This document shows positions 23,301-32,967 of a DNA stretch of 64,000 bases, in pieces. The stretch's first letter is position 1. Every line of letters starts with the position of its first letter. The position numbers were made by a program, and so were the translations under genes. The notes beneath the pieces were generated by a model. It saw nothing but the letters and a program-made list of their open reading frames with translations. It did no database searches and had not been told where the DNA came from. The stretch comes from Azolla caroliniana. Taxonomy: Eukaryota; Polypodiophyta. The stretch is from the NCBI GenBank assembly GCA_043228905.1, contig JBHGNT010000020.1, positions 6,758,001 through 6,822,000 on the forward strand. Reading direction: 5' to 3'.

Positions 23301-23527
23301 ACACGGGCTGGAGAAGGAGCTCACCATAGGCAAACCAGTTCTTCTTTTCCAAACACGACTCGGGTCAATGCCGGGAAAATTAAGATTTCGGTGGACTGGT
23401 CCATTCTGGATTATCGACGAGTTCAACGGGACGTTCAAGCTCGGCACACTCGCCGGCGACACTGTCAAAAGCTGGGCCAATGGTTTCTGACTTCGACCAT
23501 ATCGAGGGACTACACCACCCAACCCGT
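20335..23527 (+). pseudogene. pol: Gypsy-C pol: RT, RNase H, integrase (tail at 28602-28676)
   Basis: RT: DMKGLDPQYYKHQIHIL, VCVDYRKLNAA, GFSGYNQIRMHP, intact catalytic VFLDDFAVYG (~21376). RNase H: FVDALDIAIGSALM and ALGMIYSINKFRHYLLG. Integrase: HYAGDSTARKVW..CDLCQR, then GLDFVGPF, SDQGGHF, ANGLAEST with D-D-E kept, then GKLRFRWTGPFW. Stops at ~20992, 21229, 21235, 21462, 21739, 22000, 22456, 22565, 22697 and 23488 are all TAG or TGA. Comparison with Gypsy-B indicates lost Arg (CGA) or Gln (CAG) at most. Element F interrupts the last codons (PPNP / FTEPHGT), and the frame ends at TAA 28674-28676. Confidence 0.93.
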
Positions 23528-24306
23528 TGTCGTGAAGAATTTCGGCCAGAGGCGGAAACCGGGAAACATTGGCTACATCGACGGGGTGCAGCGTGTGTAC
23601 GCACCCATGTACATTTAGTGTGAATAACGAGGGCACCTTTATGGCGCCGAAGAGTAGTCAAGTCGGGACAGTCGATCCCATGTAAGTCGGGATTTATCCC
23701 ACATTGTAACGCATCCCTCTCCTTGTTCTATAAAAGGAAGGGAACACCCTTTGTGAAAGGGTTGCCCATTTTGCATTAGAGGGTATACTGTTAGGTTTAG
23801 AGTTAGTTTCTTCTTCTTCTTCTTCTTCTTCTCCCCCTTCGTGTTTGTTTAGGGTTTGCTTCAGCTCATCTCCTGCGCAAGACGCCGCTCGGCGCGACGA
23901 GCCCGTGAGCTCCCCGACCGGCGGCTTGGCAGCTGACGACTACTGTAACCTACCTTGGTCCGGCTCGACGCCGGGAATGTATTCTTCCTTTTATATATAT
24001 ATATATATACGTTGCGTCTGTCTGTGTATATTCGCGTCTCTGTTGGTGTCGGGTGCTTCCCCTTTCCTGCGTTTCCTGTACAAAAGGGCGTGAGTCGGGT
24101 TGGCATGTGCGTGTGTGTGCGTGTGTGTGCGTGAGTCGGTTTTAAGCGCGTGCTCCCTCTCTTTCTCTCTCTCCCTTCGATCGCTTCCGGTGTTCTTCTG
24201 GGATCCCCCGGAAACGGTGAAGCACGACTTCCTACGCTCCGTCACTCCCTAGTCCAAGACCCCCGTGGTCCCGCCTTTCTCCACGCACGCGCGTAACAAC
24301 GCAACA
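23528..24306 (+). repeat. 5' LTR of element F (779 bp)
   Basis: TGTCGTGAAGAATTTCGG...AACGCAACA. CTATAAAAGG near 23729 is a TATA box. Also a (CTT)n run near 23810 and a (TA)n run near 23993. A second copy is at 27833-28601, where a GTGTGTGCGTGT stretch near 24110 is shorter. Confidence 0.93.
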
Positions 24307-24343
24307 TATTTGGTGAACCCGACGTGAAAGGCGGCAAGGGAGG

Positions 24344-25225
24344 ATGGAGTCGGAAGACGACGACCTTGCGGAGATGGTGGCCGAAGTGGTGTTGGAGTCG
24401 GCACGAGTGGTGATGAGGCGAGAAGCAGCGCAACAAGCGGCTGAGCGAGTGGTCGAAAGAGTCGGCCGTTTCAACGGGGACAAAGTCCCATCTTACTTGG
24501 AAGCCTACAACGCGGAAATGGAGGAGCGTGGTGCAGACGAGGCGTTAAGGCTGGAGTTCTTCTGTCGGGTCGTGGCTGTCCGGATGCACGCGGAAATAAA
24601 GGAGCTCCGTGAGGCTCATAGTTCGTGGGAGGCCTTCGAAGAGGCGCTCCTGAAGGCATACGGAGGATGGCGGAAGAGCCGGGGACGACACGACTTCGAC
24701 CAGTGGGTAGCATCGGCAAAGACCCACCGGGGCGCTGCCAAGGCGTTTCGAGAGTTCGAGCGGCGGCTTGCTCGGCTCCCAGAGCGGGAACAAGGTTTGG
24801 TGGGGGCGGACAAGGTCCTATTGTTCGTCAGGTCGATCGACCGAACGGAACGGGAGGCCATCGGGATTGAGCTCGAAGACGATGATGGAGCGAATGGGCT
24901 TACGGAGGACTGGTCGAAGGTCGGATGGGTGTGCCAACGGCTAGACAACGAGCGAGCCAAGAAGGCTAAGAGGAAGGTACGCGACGGCGTGCCGTCACAG
25001 CGGGAAGAGGTCGAACGGCAAAGAGAGTCGGCAAGGGTCGGTGTTGGGGGCCAGGATTGCGGAGGCGTACGCAGCTCTCGAGGCGATGATCGAGGAAGAG
25101 GAAAGATGGAGGCCGCAAGCCGAGACCGAGGAGACGGACTTGCCCCACGCGACGGCGGAAGATCGGTACGACGGTACCACGGGAGAGGGTGCGGAACAAA
25201 ATGCCCTCTCGACTTGCAGAGATAG
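24344..25225 (+). CDS. gag: Element F gag-like protein
   Basis: ATG 24344, 38 bp after the LTR, 293 codons. Acidic start (MESEDDDLAEMV). A retrotransposon gag-like core follows at residues ~45-190 (RFNGDKVPSYLEAYNAEM, LEFFCRVV, SWEAFEEALLKAYGG, FREFERRLARL, VLLFVRSIDR). Its second half is helical and charged. The last ~60 codons are probably out of frame: from 25041 frame 3 reads more like a continuation (ARIAEAYAALEAMIEEEERW), suggesting a one-base indel near 25035. I see no CCHC knuckle. No pol follows. Confidence 0.7.
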   Translation: MESEDDDLAEMVAEVVLESARVVMRREAAQQAAERVVERVGRFNGDKVPSYLEAYNAEMEERGADEALRLEFFCRVVAVRMHAEIKELREAHSSWEAFEEALLKAYGGWRKSRGRHDFDQWVASAKTHRGAAKAFREFERRLARLPEREQGLVGADKVLLFVRSIDRTEREAIGIELEDDDGANGLTEDWSKVGWVCQRLDNERAKKAKRKVRDGVPSQREEVERQRESARVGVGGQDCGGVRSSRGDDRGRGKMEAASRDRGDGLAPRDGGRSVRRYHGRGCGTKCPLDLQR

Positions 25226-27832
25226 AACGACCAAGGACGAGGCCGAGATACAGATCGCGGAACCAGATAGTTGGGACCAGCGGTTTCGGGCGTGTCAGCC
25301 CGAAACCCCGGTCATTGGAGAAGCGAGCCAAGACGGGCTTTGCGCGATCGGTAAGAAGAAGACCGCCGACCACGAAGAGTCGGTGGCTACGGACAAGGGC
25401 GTAAAACGGACGGGCGATTCTTTGTGTCTTCCCACACTTGCTCCCGAGACGGTGGCAGTCGGGCCCGAGTGCCCACGTGAGTCCCAAGCGGAGGAAGGCG
25501 GCGGCGAAAGGCCAAGAATCACCGGCGAGACGATACGGGGAAGGAGCGGACGAAAGCCCACGAACCCGATTCCGGAGAACTCGGCATTCAGGCCCGTATG
25601 CCCATGGAAGACCGAGGAGATGGATGGTGGTACCGAGGAGTCCTGGCACGATGCCAGCGAAGACGGATGGGAAACGGCCTGTGAGGAGGCCGAGGACGGA
25701 AGAGGCACGAGAAGATCGGCATTCCGATTCGGATGGAACAGAATCCGGTCGCGGATCGTTCAATCGAGGCCGGATTTGGCATAAAGGTGCCGATACGGGA
25801 GAGGGTGCGGGACGAGCCGCCCTCTTTTACATGGGGAGAAAGATCGACCAGGCGAAGGTCGAGATTTGGAAGGAGAATGAAAGCCGGTCCTATAGGAGTT
25901 CCTTACCCCGATCCGGCTGCCGGCCCGAGAGCCGGTGTGAGTCCTATAATAGAGAGATTGGTGGCGACAGGAGAACGGGACTCGGCAATCTGGAGAATGA
26001 CGAACGGACCCGAGCGAGAACCGGGCGGAGCGGACTCCCGGATAACCATTCCGGGAGGGAGGAAGAGAGCTGGCCTACGAAGAGGCCGAGGACACGGTAC
26101 GTCGGGACCACGGGAGAGGGTGCGGAACAAAATGCCCTCTCGGCATGCGGAAAAGGACGACCTGGGACAGGGTCGGGAAGACAAATCAGAGGCCCACGGA
26201 GGATCCTTCACACCGGTTCTAGAGACTTCGGCGGTCGGCAACGCGGTCGACGTAAGACCAAGATACTGACGGTGGCGGCGAGGTGACGAAGGCAAAGGGG
26301 CTACGGATGGGCGGTCGGCGGAGGATCCTTCACACCGGTTCTAGAGACTTCGGCAGTCGGCAATGCGGTCGACGTAAGACCAAGATACTGACAGTGGCGA
26401 CGAGGTGACAAAGGCAAGGACGGAAGGAAGTTCGGTCCTACGGGATCCCCACACTTAACCAGAGACTCCGGAAGTTCGGCCAACGTGGCAACATGAGACC
26501 GAGAGAGAAGGTTGGTGGCGGCGGGAAACGGGACCCGACTACGCGGATGACACGAGGAGAGTCCGGGAGGGACTCAAACAAAAGACACCCGAATTACGGC
26601 AAGCATAGAAACGGAGTCCGGTCCTATGGGGCCCTCACACCGATCCGGAGACCTCGGCTGATCAGCCAATGCGGCAACGTAAGACCGATGGAGAAGGACG
26701 GTGGCGGCAGGGAACGAGACCCAACGACACGAGGTTTCGGAAGGAACGGTAGGGGCAAACGCGGGGAGGTGTGTCAGGCTGGAAAGGCACACCTGGGATA
26801 GAACAAGGGTCTCGCAAGTGGCCATCGCGGGCCGGATCGAAGCGTGACTACGGGACGGTGTTCGGCGCGGGCGGGGCCGAACGAAGGAAGCGGAAGACGA
26901 CACAAGAGAGGTGCCGGGAACGAGGTGACAAGTGCCTAGTGGACTGCACATGGTCGGAGTTAGGGGATTGCAAGAGAGGCCGGAGGAGGATCCTCCACAC
27001 TCGCTTCGTAGATCTCGGGAGATCTGTCGAAGTAGCGAAGACTGACATGGCAAGCCCGGGGTGACAAGCTGGTGGGGGCGAGGGGACGACGGCAAGCGGA
27101 AGACTCAGGACCTACTGCAGCAGCACGAAGACGGGAAGGGCGAAGCGGGCTACTACGGGGTGTTCCTCGAATGCAAAGGACACCGGTATGCGGGTGAGCG
27201 GCGATGCACGATCTGGCCGAAAAGGGGGCCGACAAGGTGTGCAATGAACCGGAGTGCGACACAGGCAGTGCCAAACAACGGACGAGGGTATGTGGCACAC
27301 GGAGGTGCCAGAGCGGAAAGGCGAGCGCGGAGATAGGTTGCGTGGTTCGGAGGTAGCGCGGAGAAGGCCGGAAAGGGATCCTCCACACTATTCCGGAGAC
27401 CATGGCGGTTCGAGCCGACGCGGCGATGTAAGACCATGGAGAAGGAAGGTGGCGGCGAAAGGACGAAGACAACGCGAAACAACATGGGACGACCATCAGG
27501 ACATCACGGTTGGACAACGGAGGCCAAGGGGGCCACTACGGGCATGCTTGAAGCGGAGGACATCGGGCATACGGCGGGAAGCGGGGCGTTCATACGGCCG
27601 AACGAGGGCCAACGAAAGTACGCGTACTACGGAGATCGCGGCAGAGGACCCATCGACGGGTCGAACGAGCCTACGGGGAGGTAAGCGCGAAGGAAGAATC
27701 GAAGCCGACGGATCAAACCGGCAGCGTGCCGGGATATCGATCACGGAAGACCGGTTTCTCACCGGCCGAAATCTCTCACCCTTCAACCAGATTTGGCACG
27801 TACCGGTGGACGTGTAGTTAGGTGGGGGCGGA
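25226..27832 (+). other. Degenerate repeat-rich interior of element F
   Basis: About 2.6 kb of GC-rich sequence without recognisable domains. A ~110-bp unit (GGAGGATCCTTCACACCGGT ... GTCGACGTAAGACCAAGATA) occurs at about 26200-26300 and again at 26318-26410, with degenerate relatives near 26610-26700, 26985-27060 and 27370-27450. ACGGGAGAGGGTGCGG recurs near 25178, 25795 and 26112. High GC makes long ORFs in several frames; none looks like a protein family. It ends in the polypurine tract at 27821-27832. Confidence 0.7.
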
Positions 27833-28601
27833 TGTCGTGAAGAATTTCGGCTAGAGGCGGAAACCGGGAAACATTGGCTACATCGACGGGGTGCAGCGTG
27901 TGTATGCACCCATGTACATTTAGTGTGAATAACGAGGGCGCCTTTATGGCGCCGAAGAGTAGTCAAGTCGGGACAGTCGATCCCATGTAAGTCGGGATTT
28001 ATCCCACATTGTAACGCATCCCTCTCCTTGTTCTATAAAAGGAAGGGAACGCCCTTTGTGAAAGGGTTGCCCATTTTGCATTAGAGGGTATACCGTTAGG
28101 TTTAGAGTTAGTTTCTTCTTCTTCTTCTTCTTCTTCTCCCCCTTCGTGTTTGTTTAGGGTTTGCTTCAGCTCATCTCCTGCGCAAGACGCCACTCGGCGT
28201 GACGAGCCCGTGAGCTCCCCGACCGGCGGCTTGGCAGCTGACGACTACTGTAACCTACCTTGGTCCGGCTCGACGCCGGGAATGTATTCTTCCTTTTATA
28301 TATATATATATATACGTTGCATCTGTCTGTGTATATTCGCGTCTCTGTTGGTGTCGGGTGCTTCCCCTTTCCTGCGTTTCCTGTACATAAGGGCGTTAGT
28401 CGGGTTGGCATGTGCGTGTGTGTGCGTGAGTCGGTGTTAAGCGCGTGCTCCCTCTCTTTCTCTCTCTCCCTTCGGTCGCTTCCGGTGTTCTTCTGGGATC
28501 CCCCGGAAACGGTGAAGCACGACTTCCTACGCTCCGTCACTCCCTAGTCCAAGACCCCCGTGGTCACGCCTTTCTCCACGCACGCGCGTAACAACGCGAC
28601 A
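27833..28601 (+). repeat. 3' LTR of element F (769 bp)
   Basis: TGTCGTGAAGAATTTCGG...AACGCGACA, nearly identical to the 5' copy apart from microsatellite length and scattered substitutions, so the insertion is young. Confidence 0.93.
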
Positions 28602-28676
28602 CCGTTTACCGAGCCACACGGCACAAACAAGTCTCGGGAGACCACCACGGAGGACGCCACGTGTCCCCCTGAATAA

Positions 28677-29189
28677 GGACTCACCCACCTTCTTGAAATT
28701 AATAAAAGTAGTAGTAGGTAGGATTAACCATAGTTTAGCCATTGATTATCTACACCTACACCACCCACCTAGGCACCCACAATTTTAGGGGCACCCCTCG
28801 CCACCACTCAGTTAGTACCTATTTAAGCACATGCAAAGCACTAGAAGCGCCCCACTCACCTTCAGGACACGTGGTGCTAGTCACTTATTATGGCACCCAC
28901 GACTCAGAATTTTCAGGATTCGCTTCAGGCACAAAACCCTAGGAGTAAGTTACTAAAACCGTTTCCAAAATGCAGCATAGACCATTATCGCTCCCCATCT
29001 CCATCGCTCTCAAGCTCAAAAACCCCGTCTCGCCCTCATCACGCTAAACGCTCTTGCTCTCAAGCCCTCTTTCGCTCTCATAACCCCTCTGCTGGACTTC
29101 CCCTTCCTGTTGTTCCTCCTGTGTCTCGCCCTCGCCTCATCACTCTTCTTCACGCTTCCACACAGTGGAACCCCGTCTCCATCTCCACC
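28677..29189 (+). promoter_or_regulatory. Possible promoter/leader upstream of aORF-C
   Basis: 513 bp between the Gypsy-C pol stop and the aORF-C ATG. TATTTAAG at 28820-28827 matches the LTR TATA (TATTTAAA). A pyrimidine-rich leader (about 28985-29165: CTC/CCT/TCTC runs) precedes ATG 29190. Gypsy-B has the same layout. Promoter function is inferred. Confidence 0.4.
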
Positions 29190-32087
29190 ATGCCTCTTAC
29201 CGCCTCAATAGAAACCCGCGCCTGGCTCCAGGAACGAGGAATGGGCGGTTACCTGAAGATCATCGATGCCCCCGTGCACCCAGATGCCCAAGGTGTGGCT
29301 AAACGTATAACTCCCGAAGCCATCACCAACAACGTGCTTCGGGCTGTTTTGGACTTGCAACGGGGAGGGGACCATGAGGTCGACATACCCCCGGCATCAA
29401 AGATGAAGGCGTACTTCGGTGAGTACTTAGCCTCAGGGAAGGCATATCGCACGTATGGCGGTCCCAACAAAGCTTTCGGGGAGATTGCTCGTATATTAAT
29501 GGAGTATGCGTTCGTGCATACGAACCCAACAAGCATGCCACAGAAGAAGGCAACCATCATCATCAACACGTATGAAGGAAACAGAATCGATTGGGGAATC
29601 ATCACAGGCGAGGGACTCCGTGCCGCCTTAGCTTCATTTCAGTCCGGTAAGAAGATGTTGTCTGTTCTTACCCACTTTTTGATGGTTCTATACCCACCCT
29701 CTTCTCTTCCTTCCCCTCGCACATTCACGTCCCCACCACCACCACGAAGGCAGAGAGAGAAATTCGTTGCCATCAGCCATGAAGCATGGGAGGAGCCCAC
29801 ATCGCCTTCACCTCCTGTGGCTGACCAAAACCCCGCACCTGCACCACCACCCACCCAACCCCAACAAAAAAGGGCAGTTTCCGAGACCTGCCAAGAATGG
29901 GAGGAGGAGGTAGCCGCGGAAGACAACACGGCCGATGACGTCACCATTCGACAGCCAACGTCGCGCCCCTCGGTAACGTCCCCAGGGCCTAGCCCACGCC
30001 CCAACACACAACAGGCTGCACCACCACAACCCCAAAAAAGGAAGCAGGCGGAGGAAACAACACTACCGCCCCCAGAACCCCAAACACATCCAAGGAAGAG
30101 AAGATGACTCAACCGCGAGTCCTCGGAAGAACAGAAAGAGCCACAACAGGAGCAAGCCTTAGTTGTCCGACAGAGCAACCTGGCCATCACCCCTGAGGAG
30201 GCATCGCTGAACCAGGGAAAGATCGAGCATGGGTAGACAACACAGATCTCGGAGGATGAAGTCCTCGGGTATAAGGACCTCCCCGCGGAGGCTTACGAAT
30301 TTAGTGTGCTCCTACGCCTCGGTACGACATTCGAGCTGGTCGACTTCCTCACCAGAGCCCAAGTCGCGGCAGTCGCTCGAATGGCGGAGGAGCATGCTGA
30401 AACAAAAATGATTCAACGCACGCTAATAGGTGAAATTGAGCCCCAGGAGGACAGGGCTTTACAAAAAATCGGGAGGAAGAAGCAGGCAAAATAGGCCGCT
30501 CTTCTCATGGAAGTCCCCGAGTTGAACACGGCCCTTATCGAGGCATATCGGGACCTGGATCGCACTACGCGGGCAGCCAAAGACATGGCCCGAAAGATAA
30601 AAATAGCCCAAAAACAGGCTAAGATGGCTACAGAATTATGGCAAGCTGCGAACTAGAAGCTGGCAGCCTGGGAGCAAAACCGGCCGGAACAACAACTCTT
30701 GAGCCTTCCGGTCACGACTACCGAGGCCCTCCCAGCGCCTCCACGCATAACAATGATGGATGAAAGCACCATCACTGACTCAATCCTGACGGTGCAGGCC
30801 AGTACACAAACGGACTCGTTACAGATGGTCGATGCCTGCACAAGAACCGAGGCGCCCATGCCCATGGAGAAGACCGAGATACCACCACCACGTGCACCCA
30901 AGGAGGTGGCAACCCAGATAGAACCCCCGCTCCGGGATTACCGCGCGGAGCTTAAAGAAGAACAACGACGAACAGAGAGACACGAACAATGACATCAAGA
31001 GGCGATGGCTCGCCTAAAAGAAGAAGCTTCCAAGCAGATGGCCGAGATTAGAGCCCAGGCCGACCAAAGGATACACGAGCAGAACGAAGCACTGGGCCAA
31101 AGAAGCCGAACTCAAAAGCAAGCTGGAGGAATACGCAGCCACAGTGGTGAAGAAAGAGAAGGAGGTTCTAGACCTACAGGCCGCGCTCGACAATGCGAAA
31201 GACTGGAACCATCGGCAGGAGGAAAGAAATCTCCAACGGGAGGAGAGGATGATCGCGGAGAATGCCGAGCTGCAGAGTCAACGTACGACCCTTAAAGAAA
31301 TGGCTGACAAGTTTTTCATCAAAAGCAAGCTACTTTCGGAGCAAAAAGACACATTATCGGATTCCTACTTCGCCCTACAAGAAGAGAGAATCGTCGAACG
31401 GGAACAAATCCGGGCCACGTGTCAAAAAGAATGGGAGCAAGCTACCGAAGAACTCACCAAGCGTTACGAGCAGGCTCTTCAGCTCGTAACCGCGGATGCA
31501 AAGAACACTCAGGCCATCTATGAGCTAAGAACATAGAAGATTCAGGCCAAGGTCGACGGCTTAAAATAGGCATTAGCAGCCATCCGAGCACAGCCCGGCA
31601 TGGATGAGACACGCATCAGAATATTGATCGAGAAACAGCGCCAACACCTTACCAAAAAGGTCGAGGAAACATTAAGTCACGCAGGAGAAGAATGGGCAGC
31701 CCAAGCTGCCGAATTGCATATTTTACGCGCCGACGCTGAGAACCGACGGAAGGAGGGCCGCGGCTTCTACAAAATGGACGAAGCTAGCATACAAAACCTA
31801 CGTGCAGATTTAACCGAGGATTACCAGTCCTTGGCAAAATCTCACACCGCGGCAATCGAGCAAATAATGAAGGACTTCAATGACGGTCAGATGCTGTTTC
31901 GCCTGGAAGCAGAAGCCTTTGAACGAGAACGACTCGTAGCCATCCCCACTAGCCCTTCAACGGCCACAAAGTAGAAGGAAGAACCTTCCAGCAAGGAGAT
32001 CACGGACACGGCATAGGAGGAACTTGCCCTGGCCAACAGACATCCCATGGACGCCCACACGGTACCAGATCCTGTCGAAGTAGAGGT
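29190..32087 (+). pseudogene. aORF-C: extra coiled-coil ORF of Gypsy-C, main part
   Basis: ATG 29190 (MPLTASIETRAWLQERG). Residues 1-160: N-terminal domain shared with aORF-A and -B (GMGGYLKIIDAP, AYFGEYLASGKAYRTYGG, ATIIINTYEGNRIDW). Residues ~165-320: proline-rich linker. Residues ~361-480: middle block (DLPAEAYEFSVLLRLG, EIEPQEDRAL, AAKDMARKIKIA) also present in copies A and 4 but not B. Residues ~600-830: coiled coil. Residues ~834-904: C-terminal block (LRADAENRRKEGRGFY, RADLTEDYQSLAK). About ten TAG/TGA stops and one frameshift near 31090. Copia-E cuts it at GAGGT (32083-32087); the last 58 codons follow at 37961, in frame. Total about 1,024 codons. Function unknown. Confidence 0.85.
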
Positions 32088-32956
32088 TGATGGGAACCCA
32101 ACGATCCTTATGCGCGATGCTCGGCCACAACCGAGCGTAGAATGATACACAGAAAACGGGAAATAAAATAGGACACAAAGGAGAGGAAGATACACACAGA
32201 CTACACAGGAGGTTTACGTGGAAAACCCCAAACTAGGGGAAAAACCACGGCAGTCCACATGCTGCAAACTGTCACTATGTAAGAATGTACAAAAAATAGT
32301 GAGTCCACGGAGGCAACAACCTCGTGCTCACGATCTTCGCCATAGGCGGCGGTTACAACAGAGGCAACGACCTCGATCTCTCTCTCTCTCTCTCTCTCTC
32401 TCTGTACAGTTACGCACTCTAATTTCGTGCAAAACAGAAAATGACAACCACAACTAAAAGTTTGCCCTAAGTCATATTTATACTAATATGACTTTTCGGC
32501 TATTTACAAATATAGCCTCGATGGGCTCTCAGAAACATATTTACGAATATGTCTCTTCCTCCGGTTCTGCACCATCCGGCTCTCCGTAGCCGGGTACTCC
32601 TCATCCGGTTCACACCGGGCCTGCACCATCCGGCTCTCCGTAGCCGGGTACTACTCATCCGGTTCACACCGGGCCTGTATCATCCGGCTCTCCGTAGCCG
32701 GGTACTCCTCATCCGGTTCACACCGGGCCTGTATCATCCGGCTCTCCGTAGCCGGGTACTACTCATCCGGTTCACACCGGGCCTGTATCATCCGGCTCTC
32801 CGTAGTCGGGTACTACTCATCCGGTTCACACCGGGCCTGTATCATCCGGCTCTCCGTAGCCGTGTACTCCTCATACCGTTTAGGGTTTAGGGTTTAGGGT
32901 TTGTTCGTCGGCACTGTTCTTCTCCCTTCCCATCCGGAGGGACCTGTCTCCCAACA
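32088..32956 (-). repeat. 3' LTR of Copia-E (869 bp)
   Basis: On the minus strand TGTTGGGAGACAGG...CCCATCA. Contains six units (the last partial) of a 54-bp minisatellite (32565-32879) flanked by a TTTAGGG-type run (32878-32903). A TATA-like AGTATAAATATGAC lies on the minus strand near 32472, and a (CT)n run near 32376. Confidence 0.93.
32565..32879. repeat. 54-bp minisatellite in the Copia-E 3' LTR
   Basis: Head-to-tail units of about 54 bp (core CATCCGGCTCTCCGTAGCCG), five full and one partial. The matching array in the 5' LTR (37510-37879) has one more unit, and the Copia-1 LTR has about three. No spacers lie between units. Confidence 0.9.
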
Positions 32957-32967
32957 AACTCCCCCTT
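32957..32967 (-). other. Polypurine tract of Copia-E
   Basis: AGGGGGAGTT on the minus strand, immediately after the pol stop codon and next to the 3' LTR. Confidence 0.85.

Larger units (their letters stand above)
23528..28601 (+). mobile_element. Element F: non-autonomous gag-only LTR element (TR-GAG type)
   Basis: 5,074 bp with LTRs of 779 and 769 bp and a TSD of CCGT (23524-23527 and 28602-28605; CCGTT if a T is shared at the junction). A primer site TGGTGAACCCGACGTG (24311) and polypurine tract GGTGGGGGCGGA (27821-27832) are present. The interior has one gag-like ORF and no protease, RT, RNase H or integrase motif in any frame I read, so it would depend on a partner for proteins. It is inserted in the last codons of Gypsy-C pol. 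Confidence 0.9.

Noticed and set aside
25041-27817. Several long ORFs on both strands inside element F
   Set aside because: GC-rich sequence lacks stop codons by chance; no domains, and frames are not conserved between the internal repeat units. Only the gag-like ORF at 24344 is supported.
32565-32879. CRISPR-like array
   Set aside because: Units are directly head to tail with no unique spacers, and the genome is a plant's.
32549-32890. ORF of repeated HHPALRSRVLLIRF units, like a short repeat protein
   Set aside because: It is a reading frame through the 54-bp LTR minisatellite; the LTR is non-coding and unit number varies between LTRs.
32878-32903. A chromosome end or interstitial telomere
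   Set aside because: Only three to four units, present identically in both LTRs of one element, so it is part of the LTR.
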